Assembly (NCBI GenBank): GCA_903920005.1
Contig: CAIXKI010000122.1
Location: forward strand, 1-41,132
Direction of reading: 5' to 3'
Length of the DNA: 41,132 nt
Origin: an uncultured delta proteobacterium
Lineage (GTDB): Bacteria > Bdellovibrionota_C > UBA2361 > OMII01
The notes below the pieces were generated by a model, which saw nothing but the letters and a program-made list of their open reading frames with translations, was not told where the DNA came from and ran no database searches. Positions 10,892-18,798 of the stretch are shown here, one piece after another. Numbering within the stretch: position 1 is the stretch's first letter; each line of letters opens with the position of its first letter. The translations under genes and the position numbers were made by a program.

Positions 10892-12205
10892 CTACGCCGC
10901 CACCCCCAATTTCTTGGAAATTGCCGCTTCAACGTACTGCCGGAGGGGCTCCACCTTACAGCTGGTAAGAACCTCACTGGCGAACGCGTGAATAAGGAAG
11001 CCTCGGGCCTCCTCCCGACCTACTCCACGAGACCGGAGATAGAACATCGCATCGTCATCAAGCTGTCCAACCGTGGCACCGTGCGTGCACTTCACATCAT
11101 CGGCCCAAATCATCAGCTGAGGTCGCGTTTCGATACTCGCCGAAGGTGAGAGCAACAATGCTTGGTTCGATTGAAACGCATTCGTTTTTTGAGCGAGCTG
11201 ATCTACCGTAATAGTGCCAGAGAAAACTCCCCGACTCTCATCCGCATAGATACCCTTGAAATGCTCGCGACTTTCTATCGTTGGCTCGATGTGGTGGATG
11301 AGCGTTGTATTATCAACGTGCTGGGTTCCGCTTAAGACAGAGAGTCCGTTCAACACCGACATCGCTCCGCTTCCCTTGAGGAGATTGTTCACGTTATTGC
11401 GAACAAGCGCTCCACCAAATGAGAAGATGTGCGCCGAGACAGACCCGCCACGTCCCTGCTCTACCGTCATACTCGACACGTGATACGCCTCGCGCGACTC
11501 GTCCTGGAACTTATAATAGTCCACAATCGAGGCATCCCCGGCCGAAATCTCTACAACGGGAAGCGACAGATACTTAGTCGACTGCGTCGACACACAGCTT
11601 TCAATAACTGTGACCTGTGATTGCTCGTGCGCTTTGATTAAGAGACGCGGAGCGATAACACTCGAAGCGCCCTCCGGAGTCACTACATTGATCACATGAA
11701 ACGGCCGAGTCACAACAGCGCCCCGTGACACCTCAAGCGAGACGGCGTCAGTGGTGAGCGCGGTGGACAGCGCCGCGAAAGATTCGTCCTTGTGCTGTCC
11801 GAGCATACCGAACGTTGCCGCACTTCCCGCGGCCAATCGCTCCACTGAAACGCCCGTTACTTTCTCCTTATTAGAGAGCGGCTCACAGTAGACACCATTC
11901 ACGAAAACGATCAGGTACGCGCTGAGATCTGGAATGACGAAAGGAGCGATATCCTGGACGGTAACCGAAGCAGCGCGCTCCTTCGCAAGGCAAAAGTCTC
12001 CCTTCGCGATAAGATCGGTATCGGTATACTTCCACGCCTCTAGTCGAGGAGTTGGGAAGAGGACCTTTTGCCAAATCGCGCGCGACTCATCCGCGATTGC
12101 GTTAAACGCTGACGTCCCCCGTCGAGCCTTAGCGGCATCGAGCGCCTTTTGCACCCACTCGTGAGCGAGCGGCTCGGCATTTTTTGTTTTCACCACAGCA
12201 GCCAT
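10892..12205 (-). CDS. sufD: Fe-S cluster assembly protein SufD
   Basis: SufD (437 residues) is the scaffold partner of SufB and SufC in the SufBC2D complex that builds Fe-S clusters. The N-terminal part carries FPTPRLEAWKYTDTDL; the centre is a parallel beta-helix region. The C-terminal block CTHGATVGQLDDDAMFYLRSRG contains the His matching E. coli SufD H360. The ATG at 12205 has an AAGGAG site overlapping the sufC stop codon. No sufS, sufE or sufU follows, so the cysteine desulfurase must be encoded elsewhere. Confidence 0.95.
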   Translation of the reverse strand: MAAVVKTKNAEPLAHEWVQKALDAAKARRGTSAFNAIADESRAIWQKVLFPTPRLEAWKYTDTDLIAKGDFCLAKERAASVTVQDIAPFVIPDLSAYLIVFVNGVYCEPLSNKEKVTGVSVERLAAGSAATFGMLGQHKDESFAALSTALTTDAVSLEVSRGAVVTRPFHVINVVTPEGASSVIAPRLLIKAHEQSQVTVIESCVSTQSTKYLSLPVVEISAGDASIVDYYKFQDESREAYHVSSMTVEQGRGGSVSAHIFSFGGALVRNNVNNLLKGSGAMSVLNGLSVLSGTQHVDNTTLIHHIEPTIESREHFKGIYADESRGVFSGTITVDQLAQKTNAFQSNQALLLSPSASIETRPQLMIWADDVKCTHGATVGQLDDDAMFYLRSRGVGREEARGFLIHAFASEVLTSCKVEPLRQYVEAAISKKLGVAA

Positions 12206-12213
12206 GGAACTCC

Positions 12214-12981
12214 TTATGCCGAGAGAGATTCTTTGAACGTTGAGTACCCCTGATTCTCAAGCTCAAGAGCGAGCTCTTTACCACCGGACTTCACGATACG
12301 ACCATCGATCATCACGTGAACCACATCTGGGACGATGTAGTTTAGGAGTCGCTGATAGTGGGTAATAACAAGCATTCCATTTCCGCTCGAGCGAAGACGA
12401 TTCACGCCGTTCGCGACGATTTGAAGGGCGTCGATATCGAGACCCGAATCGGTCTCGTCAAGGATGCACAGCTTTGGCTCAAGAACCGCCATCTGAAACA
12501 CCTCGTTACGCTTCTTCTCTCCGCCGGAGAATCCCTCATTCACCGCGCGCTTGAGCATCGCGTCATCGAGGTCGAGGAGCTTCGCCTTCTCTTTTACCAG
12601 CGTCGCGAAGTCCCGCACAGACATCGCGGGCTGCCCACGGTGCTCACGCACGGAATTCAGCGCTGTGCGCAAGAAGTAGGTCGTGAGAACTCCGGGAAGC
12701 TCTACTGGGTACTGAAACGCCAAGAAGAGTCCCTCACGAGCGCGAACCTCTGGATCAAGCTCAAGGAGGTCTTTGCCAACGAACTCAACAGACCCCTTGG
12801 TTATCTCATAGCCGTCTTTTCCACCGAGGATGTTCGCGAGCGTGCTCTTTCCTGAGCCGTTCACTCCCATGATCGCGTGAACCTCTCCTGGGTTAATCTC
12901 AAGGTTAATACCCTTGAGAATCTCCCGGCCATCTTCTCCCTCTATACGGGCGTGCAAATCTGAAATCTTAAGTAAGCTCAT
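12214..12981 (-). CDS. sufC: Fe-S cluster assembly ATPase SufC
   Basis: SufC (255 residues) is the ABC-type ATPase whose dimerisation drives structural change in SufBC2D. Walker A is GVNGSGKST (about residues 39-47), the ABC signature is FSGGEKKRNE, and Walker B plus catalytic Glu is LCILDETDSGLD, followed by an H-loop His in VITHYQRLL. The ATG at 12981 lies 9 nt after sufB, whose TAG stop merges with the ribosome site (TAGGAG). Confidence 0.97.
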   Translation of the reverse strand: MSLLKISDLHARIEGEDGREILKGINLEINPGEVHAIMGVNGSGKSTLANILGGKDGYEITKGSVEFVGKDLLELDPEVRAREGLFLAFQYPVELPGVLTTYFLRTALNSVREHRGQPAMSVRDFATLVKEKAKLLDLDDAMLKRAVNEGFSGGEKKRNEVFQMAVLEPKLCILDETDSGLDIDALQIVANGVNRLRSSGNGMLVITHYQRLLNYIVPDVVHVMIDGRIVKSGGKELALELENQGYSTFKESLSA

Positions 12982-12990
12982 ACCACTCTC

Positions 12991-14430
12991 CTATCCTACG
13001 CTTCCTTCAAGGCTAATCTCGAGGAGGCGTCGTGCCTCAACTGCGAACTCCATCGCAAGTTCAATAAGAACCTCCTTACAGAACCCATGAACGATCATCG
13101 ACACCGCATCCTCCGTCGCGATGCCTCGCTGGTTACAGTAGAAGATCTGATCTTCTCCGATCTTTGACGTCGAAGCCTCATGTTCCACCGTCGCGGTTGG
13201 GTTCTTAACCTCAATGTATGGGAACGTGTGAGCACCACACTGATCTCCCATGAGCATCGAGTCACACTGTGAGAAATTACGAGCCCCATCGGCGCCTTTC
13301 ATTATCTTCACAAGACCGCGATACGCGTTCTGGCTTCGACCAGCAGAAATTCCTTTCGACACGATCGTGCTCTTAGTGTTCTTTCCGATGTGAACCATCT
13401 TGGTCCCTGTATCGGCCTGCTGCTTGTTGTTGGTGATCGCGACTGAGTAAAACTCTCCTACTGAGTTATCACCCTTCAAGATACAGCTCGGATACTTCCA
13501 TGTAATCGAGGACCCGGTCTCAATCTGAGTCCAAGAGATCTTTGAATTTTTGCCCGCGCACAATCCACGCTTCGTTACGAAGTTGTAGATTCCGCCAACC
13601 CCCTCTTTATCACCTGGGTACCAGTTTTGAATGGTAGAGTATTTGATCTGCGCGTTGTCCATCGCGACAAGTTCCACGACAGCCGCGTGAAGTTGGTTTT
13701 CATCGCGCATTGGAGCGGTACACCCCTCCATGTAGCTCACATAGCTCCCCTCATCCGCGATGATCAGCGTTCTCTCGAACTGTCCTGTCTTGGCGGCGTT
13801 AATTCGGAAGTACGTTGAGAGTTCAAGTGGACAGCGGACTCCTTTAGGAATGTAACAGAACGATCCGTCAGTAAAGACGGCCGCGTTCAAAGCTGTGTAG
13901 AAGTTATCCGAATGAGGGACCACCGAGCCGAGATACTTCTTCACAAGCTCGGGATGATTTTGAATCGCTTCCGACATTGAACAGAAGATCACACCAACTT
14001 CCTCAAGCTGCTTCTTGAAAGTCGTGACGACCGACACTGAATCGAACACCGCGTCTACGGCGACTCCGGAGAGAGCTTTCTGTTCGTGAAGCGGAATACC
14101 CAATTTTTCATAGGTCTTTAAGAGTTCAGGGTCCACCTCATCGAGGCTCTTAAGCTCCGGGTTCTTTTTAGGAGCTGAGTAATAAATGATGCTCTGATAA
14201 TCGATCGGCGGATAGTTCACGAAGGCCCAATGCGGCTCCTTCATAGTGCACCAACGGTCATACGCCTTCAGGCGTAATTCAAGCATCCACTCAGGCTCAT
14301 TCTTCTTCATCGAGATGAAACGGATGATGTCGGGGCTGAGACCAGGAGGAGCGGACTCCGCTTCAATGTCGGTGTAGAAGCCGTACTTATATTCCTGACT
14401 CGTAAAGTCTTCTAGGACATCAGAACTCAT
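12991..14430 (-). CDS. sufB: Fe-S cluster assembly protein SufB
   Basis: SufB (479 residues) is the scaffold subunit on which the nascent Fe-S cluster is assembled. It has the family start ([13 protein letters not shown]), the [12 protein letters not shown] block, the [23 protein letters not shown] region and a C-terminal [20 protein letters not shown] block. The ATG at 14430 follows GAAAGAG. It heads the compact sufBCD operon, and 160-195 nt upstream lies a promoter overlapped by an IscR-like operator. Confidence 0.97.
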   Translation of the reverse strand: MSSDVLEDFTSQEYKYGFYTDIEAESAPPGLSPDIIRFISMKKNEPEWMLELRLKAYDRWCTMKEPHWAFVNYPPIDYQSIIYYSAPKKNPELKSLDEVDPELLKTYEKLGIPLHEQKALSGVAVDAVFDSVSVVTTFKKQLEEVGVIFCSMSEAIQNHPELVKKYLGSVVPHSDNFYTALNAAVFTDGSFCYIPKGVRCPLELSTYFRINAAKTGQFERTLIIADEGSYVSYMEGCTAPMRDENQLHAAVVELVAMDNAQIKYSTIQNWYPGDKEGVGGIYNFVTKRGLCAGKNSKISWTQIETGSSITWKYPSCILKGDNSVGEFYSVAITNNKQQADTGTKMVHIGKNTKSTIVSKGISAGRSQNAYRGLVKIMKGADGARNFSQCDSMLMGDQCGAHTFPYIEVKNPTATVEHEASTSKIGEDQIFYCNQRGIATEDAVSMIVHGFCKEVLIELAMEFAVEARRLLEISLEGSVG

Positions 14431-14590
14431 ACTCTTTCACTTCCCTTTCACTAACTTCGAGAGAATTTATCAGCCGTCAGGACCGGCCGTTTGACCGCGC
14501 CACTTCTACCATAGCCGTTTTCAGGCTCTACGTCGGCCTAGGGGCTCGATCTTTCTTAGCCGCCAGTATTGTACCCTGTACGGAGGCGGC

Positions 14591-14624
14591 AAGGTAGCAA
14601 TCTTGAGTAATTTATTCAAGTATA
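14591..14624 (-). promoter_or_regulatory. suf promoter with an IscR type-1-like operator
   Basis: On the minus strand TTGAAT (14614-14619) and TACCTT (14591-14596) are 17 nt apart. The 25-nt palindromic segment 14599-14623 (half-sites ATACTTGA and TCAAG) matches the published E. coli IscR type-1 consensus at 21 of 25 positions by my count. It covers this -35 box and spacer, and the -10 (TGCTATACT) of a possible second, upstream promoter. An Rrf2-family Fe-S sensor repressing suf is the natural reading. The regulator gene is not in this window. Confidence 0.6.
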
Positions 14625-14660
14625 GCAGTCGTAGCACCAAATCGCAGAACCCGTGTATTC

Positions 14661-15782
14661 TCAATCACTTACAATGACAGAAACTCCCGGGAACGAAGGC
14701 GCCGCCGTATTCGGGTTCTGAATGACCCACCGAAGAAGGCTCTGATAGAACCGGAAGAGCGGAATCTGATCCGCGACCTGCTGCCGAATCTGCTCGCGAC
14801 GGCTCTTGAATCCCGCATGGCTCTCTCTGGTTAGATGCTCACGCTCACGCCAGAAGTTCGAAAGCGGCTGAACCTGAATTTCGAACACCTTCCCAGCCCA
14901 CAAGACAACCGACTTCATCGCCTCCCACCCGCTCTGTTTTTCAGCCTCCCGGAGATAATCCTTGGTCTCTACGAACTTCAGAGCACTCGCCTTCTCATAA
15001 TCAGACTCAGCAACCTCGTCGAGCTGGCTCGGATCCCAACGAATAGATTCAAGCTCATTGTGAAGCGCGACAACTTCCTCCGCGGTACCAACGACGATCT
15101 TAATGCCAAAGATGTCTTTCACGTAGTAGCTCAAATGACGCAGCTGCTTGTCTCTAGTCACAAGCGAATCGAGACCGAAGATCTCGTCCACTACCTTATT
15201 CCAAAGCTCCTCCTCAGCCTTAATTCGGCTGATGATCTTATGCACACCATGTAGGTTCGGCTCAGTTGGTTGATACTCAACCATGTTCGCTACCAGGTAC
15301 GGAGACACCCAGGTTTCTTCCTCCAGATACTGCAATTTGCGAAGCTGTCTGGTTCCGAGGTCAAGGTCGATAGTTGAGTAAAGGTCCTGTCGCGACAATA
15401 TCTGCGTAAGGGTAAACCGCTCATGATTTCTGGGCGTTTCACCGATCACAACACTCTGCAGCTGATACCTACCTACAAGCGAATTACAGAAGAGCTCGCA
15501 CAATCGGTGGAGGCTCTCCTCTCCTTTTCGAATCATGCGATCGAAAGCTGCTCTGCAGGTACGCAGATGCGCGCGAGAAAATACGACCTCGTGTTGCTTT
15601 GAAGGCTCTCGCTCTAGTTCTTCTCGGAGATGAGAAAGGTATCCTACTAAGTCATTCAAAAGTGGCTCTTGGCTAACCATCCACAGTGGAGAGCGATGGC
15701 GTGGCTGAGTTTGAATTACTGAGGCTTTTGATTGATCGACGACCAACTCGTCAGAACCTGATTGGCGGGGGCGGACACTCAT
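14661..15782 (-). CDS. Divergent RelA/SpoT-fold nucleotidyltransferase-like protein
   Basis: A 373-residue protein with no recognisable N-terminal domain. Its C-terminal half follows the layout of the (p)ppGpp synthetase fold: ISRIKAEEELWNK aligns with the synthetase GR-x-K...K helix, DIFGIKIVV (Asp 223) with the Mg-binding Asp strand, KDYL...SGWEAMK with the KDY...NGYQSLH substrate loop, EIQVQ (Glu 301) with the EVQIR catalytic Glu strand, and ESHAGFKSRRE with the HAxHWxYK helix. Differences are Trp for the guanine-stacking Tyr, Lys for the following His, and Glu for the usual Ser in the ATP loop. There is no HD hydrolase, TGS or ACT domain. It sits between tRNA-Trp and sufB. It may make or bind nucleotides, or be inactive. 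Confidence 0.6.
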   Translation of the reverse strand: MSVRPRQSGSDELVVDQSKASVIQTQPRHRSPLWMVSQEPLLNDLVGYLSHLREELEREPSKQHEVVFSRAHLRTCRAAFDRMIRKGEESLHRLCELFCNSLVGRYQLQSVVIGETPRNHERFTLTQILSRQDLYSTIDLDLGTRQLRKLQYLEEETWVSPYLVANMVEYQPTEPNLHGVHKIISRIKAEEELWNKVVDEIFGLDSLVTRDKQLRHLSYYVKDIFGIKIVVGTAEEVVALHNELESIRWDPSQLDEVAESDYEKASALKFVETKDYLREAEKQSGWEAMKSVVLWAGKVFEIQVQPLSNFWREREHLTRESHAGFKSRREQIRQQVADQIPLFRFYQSLLRWVIQNPNTAAPSFPGVSVIVSD

Positions 15783-15850
15783 GAAGGGCTCTCGAATTAT
15801 CCTTTATTCGAAGAGTTTGCGTTTCGGCGATAGCGCAAAAGCGTATTGTG

Positions 15851-15923
<73 letters not shown>

Positions 15924-16151
15924 ATATCGGAGCCGAACGTATCATATCTGGATTAAAAGGGAACTCTTGTAAGAGATGTCGGGGAGCAGAACATTTGGTC
16001 CTCGAAATTCAATCGCAGAGGCACTGGTCTTGGCGGCCTTGCGTCCCCATGTTTCTCGAACATCTCTTTGGAGGTTGCACTTTCTGTGCACCGAACACCG
16101 AGCCCGGAGCCGGTACTTGAACAACGCGGCACCGTTGCAGCTCTGAAAAAA

Positions 16152-16237
16152 TGGTGGTGAGAGAGGGATTCGAACCCCCGTAGGCCGTAGCCAGCAGATT
16201 TACAGTCTGCCCCCTTTAGCCACTCGGGCACCTCACC
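16152..16237 (-). tRNA. tRNA-Tyr (anticodon GUA)
   Basis: On the minus strand the acceptor GGTGAGG pairs with TCTCACC, followed by an encoded ACCA. The anticodon region CAGACTGTAAATCTG gives GUA. A long variable arm (about 86 nt in total) fits the class II tRNA-Tyr of bacteria. The 228-nt gap to tRNA-Trp holds nothing I recognise. Confidence 0.95.
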
Positions 16238-16293
16238 ATGAGGAAGTGGACGTTCTACGCGGATCTCACTATTTCTCAATAGTGAACTAACTA

Positions 16294-16369
<76 letters not shown>

Positions 16370-16391
16370 ACTCGTCGTGGAACGCGCGGGC

Positions 16392-16420
16392 ATTATGGGC
16401 AATTCCCTGTATCAAGTAAA
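16392..16420 (-). promoter_or_regulatory. Putative promoter of the tRNA-Thr/Tyr/Trp cluster
   Basis: On the minus strand TTTACT (16415-16420) and CATAAT (16392-16397) are 17 nt apart. A GC-rich stretch (GCCCGCGCG) follows the -10, a usual mark of stringently controlled stable-RNA promoters. It is about 22 nt before the first tRNA. Confidence 0.5.
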
Positions 16421-16510
16421 TACGCCCGGTTGGGGGAATTTGCTCTTAGGGTGTTTTGTCTCGCCATAAACCCACCGGTATGACGAGACTAGCGTATCGC
16501 TCCTGAAAGC

Positions 16511-16539
16511 TTGAAAGAAATCCGTAGGGTTAGTATACC
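16511..16539 (+). promoter_or_regulatory. Putative promoter of the plus-strand tRNA-Thr
   Basis: TTGAAA (16511-16516) and TATACC (16534-16539) are separated by 17 nt, about 70 nt upstream of the tRNA. This would leave a roughly 60-nt 5' leader for RNase P to remove. Confidence 0.45.
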
Positions 16540-16607
16540 AAGGATATTGTCTGTGACGCCCCCGTCTGCGTAATGTGGGTGGGACCCCAGCGACACCCTA
16601 GACATAC

Positions 16608-16683
16608 GCCATCTTAGCTCAGTTGGTAGAGCAGCGGTTTTGTAAACCGCAGGTCGTCGGTTCGAGTCCGACAGATGGCTCCA
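16608..16683 (+). tRNA. tRNA-Thr (anticodon UGU)
   Basis: The acceptor GCCATCT pairs with AGATGGC, followed by TCCA (CCA encoded). The anticodon arm is GCGGT-TTTGTAA-ACCGC. It is divergent from the other tRNA-Thr gene. The 231 nt from here to the next gene hold nothing I recognise. Confidence 0.96.
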
Positions 16684-16914
16684 CTACCCCCTCACCCCCT
16701 CAACACCCCAACAGGATAGGTCGAACGCGATCTCGCCACCTAATCTCTATCATACACAGGCACGCACTTTCCCTGCGCGCTCTCATGGCAACAACCCGCG
16801 CAGTGCGGAATCGTCTCGGAACATCAGCAGTGAGCCGGGGAGTGCCTAGAACATCTATTTCGAAGCACTCCCTACCACACTGATGTACACACCTCGGACG
16901 ATTAAGGAGAAACC

Positions 16915-17613
16915 ATGATTAGATCACGTCTTTGCCTCACCCTACTTACTGCTCTTCCGGTTTTTACGCCGCTTGCGAATAGCCACGCGGAGGATCTCAA
17001 AATCGATCGCTCCTCCCGCGCATTCAAAGAAGCTCAAAAAACCCTCAATGAATCGACGGCCGTTTACAAAGAGATCTCTGAGGGCAAAATGGGCAAGGTT
17101 CCACCCGCTATTCTTGAGAAGTCAAAATGCGTGGCGATCTTTCCGGACACGGTAACGATCTCCGCAGGACTTGGAGGCACTCACGGAGACGGCATCGCTT
17201 TCTGTAAGACAGCCGCCGGCACGTGGGAGAATCCGATGTTCCTTAATCTTGTGGGAGGGAGCCTCGGTCTTCAAGCTGGAGTAAAGTCAGCGGACATCGT
17301 CCTGTACATTACGGGCGATAAGGCTGCTGAAGCGCTCCACAAAGGAAACTTCGCGGTCGGCGGAGAACTAAGCGCCGTAGCGGGCACATTTGACAAGAGT
17401 GTGGCTGCACCACTGGTCGAGGTCGTCGCGTACCATCGGACCGAAGGACTGTTCCTCGGCGCGAGCATTGATGGCGTGAATATTTCACGTGACGATAGCG
17501 ACGAGCGAGCGTTCTACGGAACTCGTGAGGCTACCCTCACGTCCAAGATGCCAAGCGACATAGAAAAGGACGTAAACGAGCTTCGAAACGCGCTTCCAAC
17601 ACACGTTGGATAG
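16915..17613 (+). CDS. Secreted SYLF (Ysc84/DUF500) domain lipid-binding protein
   Basis: A 232-residue protein with an N-terminal signal peptide (MIRSRLCLTLLTALPVF..., likely cut after SHAE near residue 26). The rest is a SYLF domain: CVAIFPDTVTISAGLGGTHGDG, then FLNLVGGSLGLQAGVKSADIVLYI, and a C-terminal GLFLGASIDGVNIS block. SYLF domains bind phosphoinositides in eukaryotes; the bacterial periplasmic versions are poorly characterised. The ATG follows AAGGAG. A small GlsB-like membrane protein follows 45 nt later, probably in the same transcript. Confidence 0.88.
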   Translation: MIRSRLCLTLLTALPVFTPLANSHAEDLKIDRSSRAFKEAQKTLNESTAVYKEISEGKMGKVPPAILEKSKCVAIFPDTVTISAGLGGTHGDGIAFCKTAAGTWENPMFLNLVGGSLGLQAGVKSADIVLYITGDKAAEALHKGNFAVGGELSAVAGTFDKSVAAPLVEVVAYHRTEGLFLGASIDGVNISRDDSDERAFYGTREATLTSKMPSDIEKDVNELRNALPTHVG

Positions 17614-17658
17614 TCGGAAGACTCTTTAGGTCTCTTGAACGCACGCAAGGAGAATCAC

Positions 17659-17916
17659 ATGAGCCTCATATGGACGATAGTTATAGGGTTGTTCGTGGGT
17701 CTCCTTGCGCGCGCGCTGGTACCTGGGAAAGACGAAGCAGGCGTTGTCATCACCACAGCCTTAGGCATCTCTGGCGCTCTTATAGGAACCGCCATCGCTC
17801 GCCTCACAGGGCTATACAATCCGAGCTTCGCGACAACTGCGGCTCTTTCTGTTTTCGGCGCCACCATCCTCCTGATCGCTTACAAGAAGATCTTTGTGCC
17901 CCTTACGCAGTCTTAG
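17659..17916 (+). CDS. GlsB/YeaQ/YmgE-family small membrane protein
   Basis: An 85-residue, three-helix, Gly/Ala-rich inner-membrane protein of the transglycosylase-associated/stress-response family. It begins IWTIVIGLFVGLLARALVPGKD and has a GISGALIGTAIARL helix and a third helix near residues 58-75. The ATG at 17659 was chosen over an earlier in-frame start because AAGGAG lies 7 nt before it and family proteins start at this point. Its TAG stop directly abuts the stop codon of the convergent DUF2520 gene, with no spacer. Confidence 0.85.
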   Translation: MSLIWTIVIGLFVGLLARALVPGKDEAGVVITTALGISGALIGTAIARLTGLYNPSFATTAALSVFGATILLIAYKKIFVPLTQS

Positions 17917-18789
17917 TTACTTCAACAGCTTCGCTTTAAGCTCCCTGACAATTTCGGGGGGCAATCCCTGTCGCTCACCGATGTCGGCCGCCACCGTTCC
18001 AAGAGCGGCATAGAGCTTCGCCAACTCCGCAGAGACACCCTGAACGGATCGATACTGATCGTCTACTAACGAAACTTGGCCACGAGAAATTGGTCCTGTG
18101 AGAGCACGCGTAACACCTAATGTGGTGACATTTTCAGCCGCACTGATCACTAAGGATCGAAGAAATTCGCGATACGTCACCTCTGCGACACCCGCTTGAG
18201 CATACACTCGCTCCGCGCACTCAACGACCGCGACAAGGTAATTACTCGCGAATACGTGACCCGCATGGACAAGCAGCTTTGCCTCGGTTGCAATCGAAAA
18301 TACGCGTCCACCAATAGCCTCAAAAAGCTGGGTGAGAATAACTATCGCGGCGACATCCCCTTCGCACGCGCAATGTGTACCGAGAAATCGCTCCGCGGCC
18401 TGAGCGGGGTCGGCGAAACTACGTATTGGATGAACGCTCGCTATCAAGGCCCCCCTTTCGCTCACGGGAGAGAGAACCGCGGAAGAGAGAGCGCCGCTGC
18501 AATGAAAAACCACATCTCCCGGGCTAATATCCGCCTGGTCTCGCATCGACCGAGCAAGCTTCTCTATTTCGTCATCAGGACTAGCTATCATCCAAAGCTT
18601 CGATTGGGGTAGCCGCGAGACCGATTCAATCGGCTCCCCACCTCCGAGAAACTCCACAGCTCGACGAGAGGATTCGATAGTTCGATTACAGATACCAAGG
18701 CGTTCGATAAGTCCCTTCGCGAGAAATACTCTCCCGAGGGCCTGACCTAGCTTTCCACATCCGACGATATTGAGTGTTTGATGCGCCAC
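17917..18789 (-). CDS. DUF2520/Rossmann-like NAD(P)-binding protein
   Basis: A 290-residue two-domain protein. The N-terminal Rossmann fold has NIVGCGKLGQALG (dinucleotide-binding Gly-rich turn, about residues 6-18), followed by the HCSGALSS and SVHPIRSF blocks typical of the family. The C-terminal helical part (DUF2520) begins around LLVHAGHVFASNYLVAVVECAE and resembles the 6-phosphogluconate/ketopantoate reductase C-domain. The substrate is unknown. The start is a GTG at 18789, 9 nt after the stop of the upstream antiporter gene; no closer ATG exists, so coupling is likely. Confidence 0.8.
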   Translation of the reverse strand: MAHQTLNIVGCGKLGQALGRVFLAKGLIERLGICNRTIESSRRAVEFLGGGEPIESVSRLPQSKLWMIASPDDEIEKLARSMRDQADISPGDVVFHCSGALSSAVLSPVSERGALIASVHPIRSFADPAQAAERFLGTHCACEGDVAAIVILTQLFEAIGGRVFSIATEAKLLVHAGHVFASNYLVAVVECAERVYAQAGVAEVTYREFLRSLVISAAENVTTLGVTRALTGPISRGQVSLVDDQYRSVQGVSAELAKLYAALGTVAADIGERQGLPPEIVRELKAKLLK

Positions 18790-18798
18790 GATAGGAAC

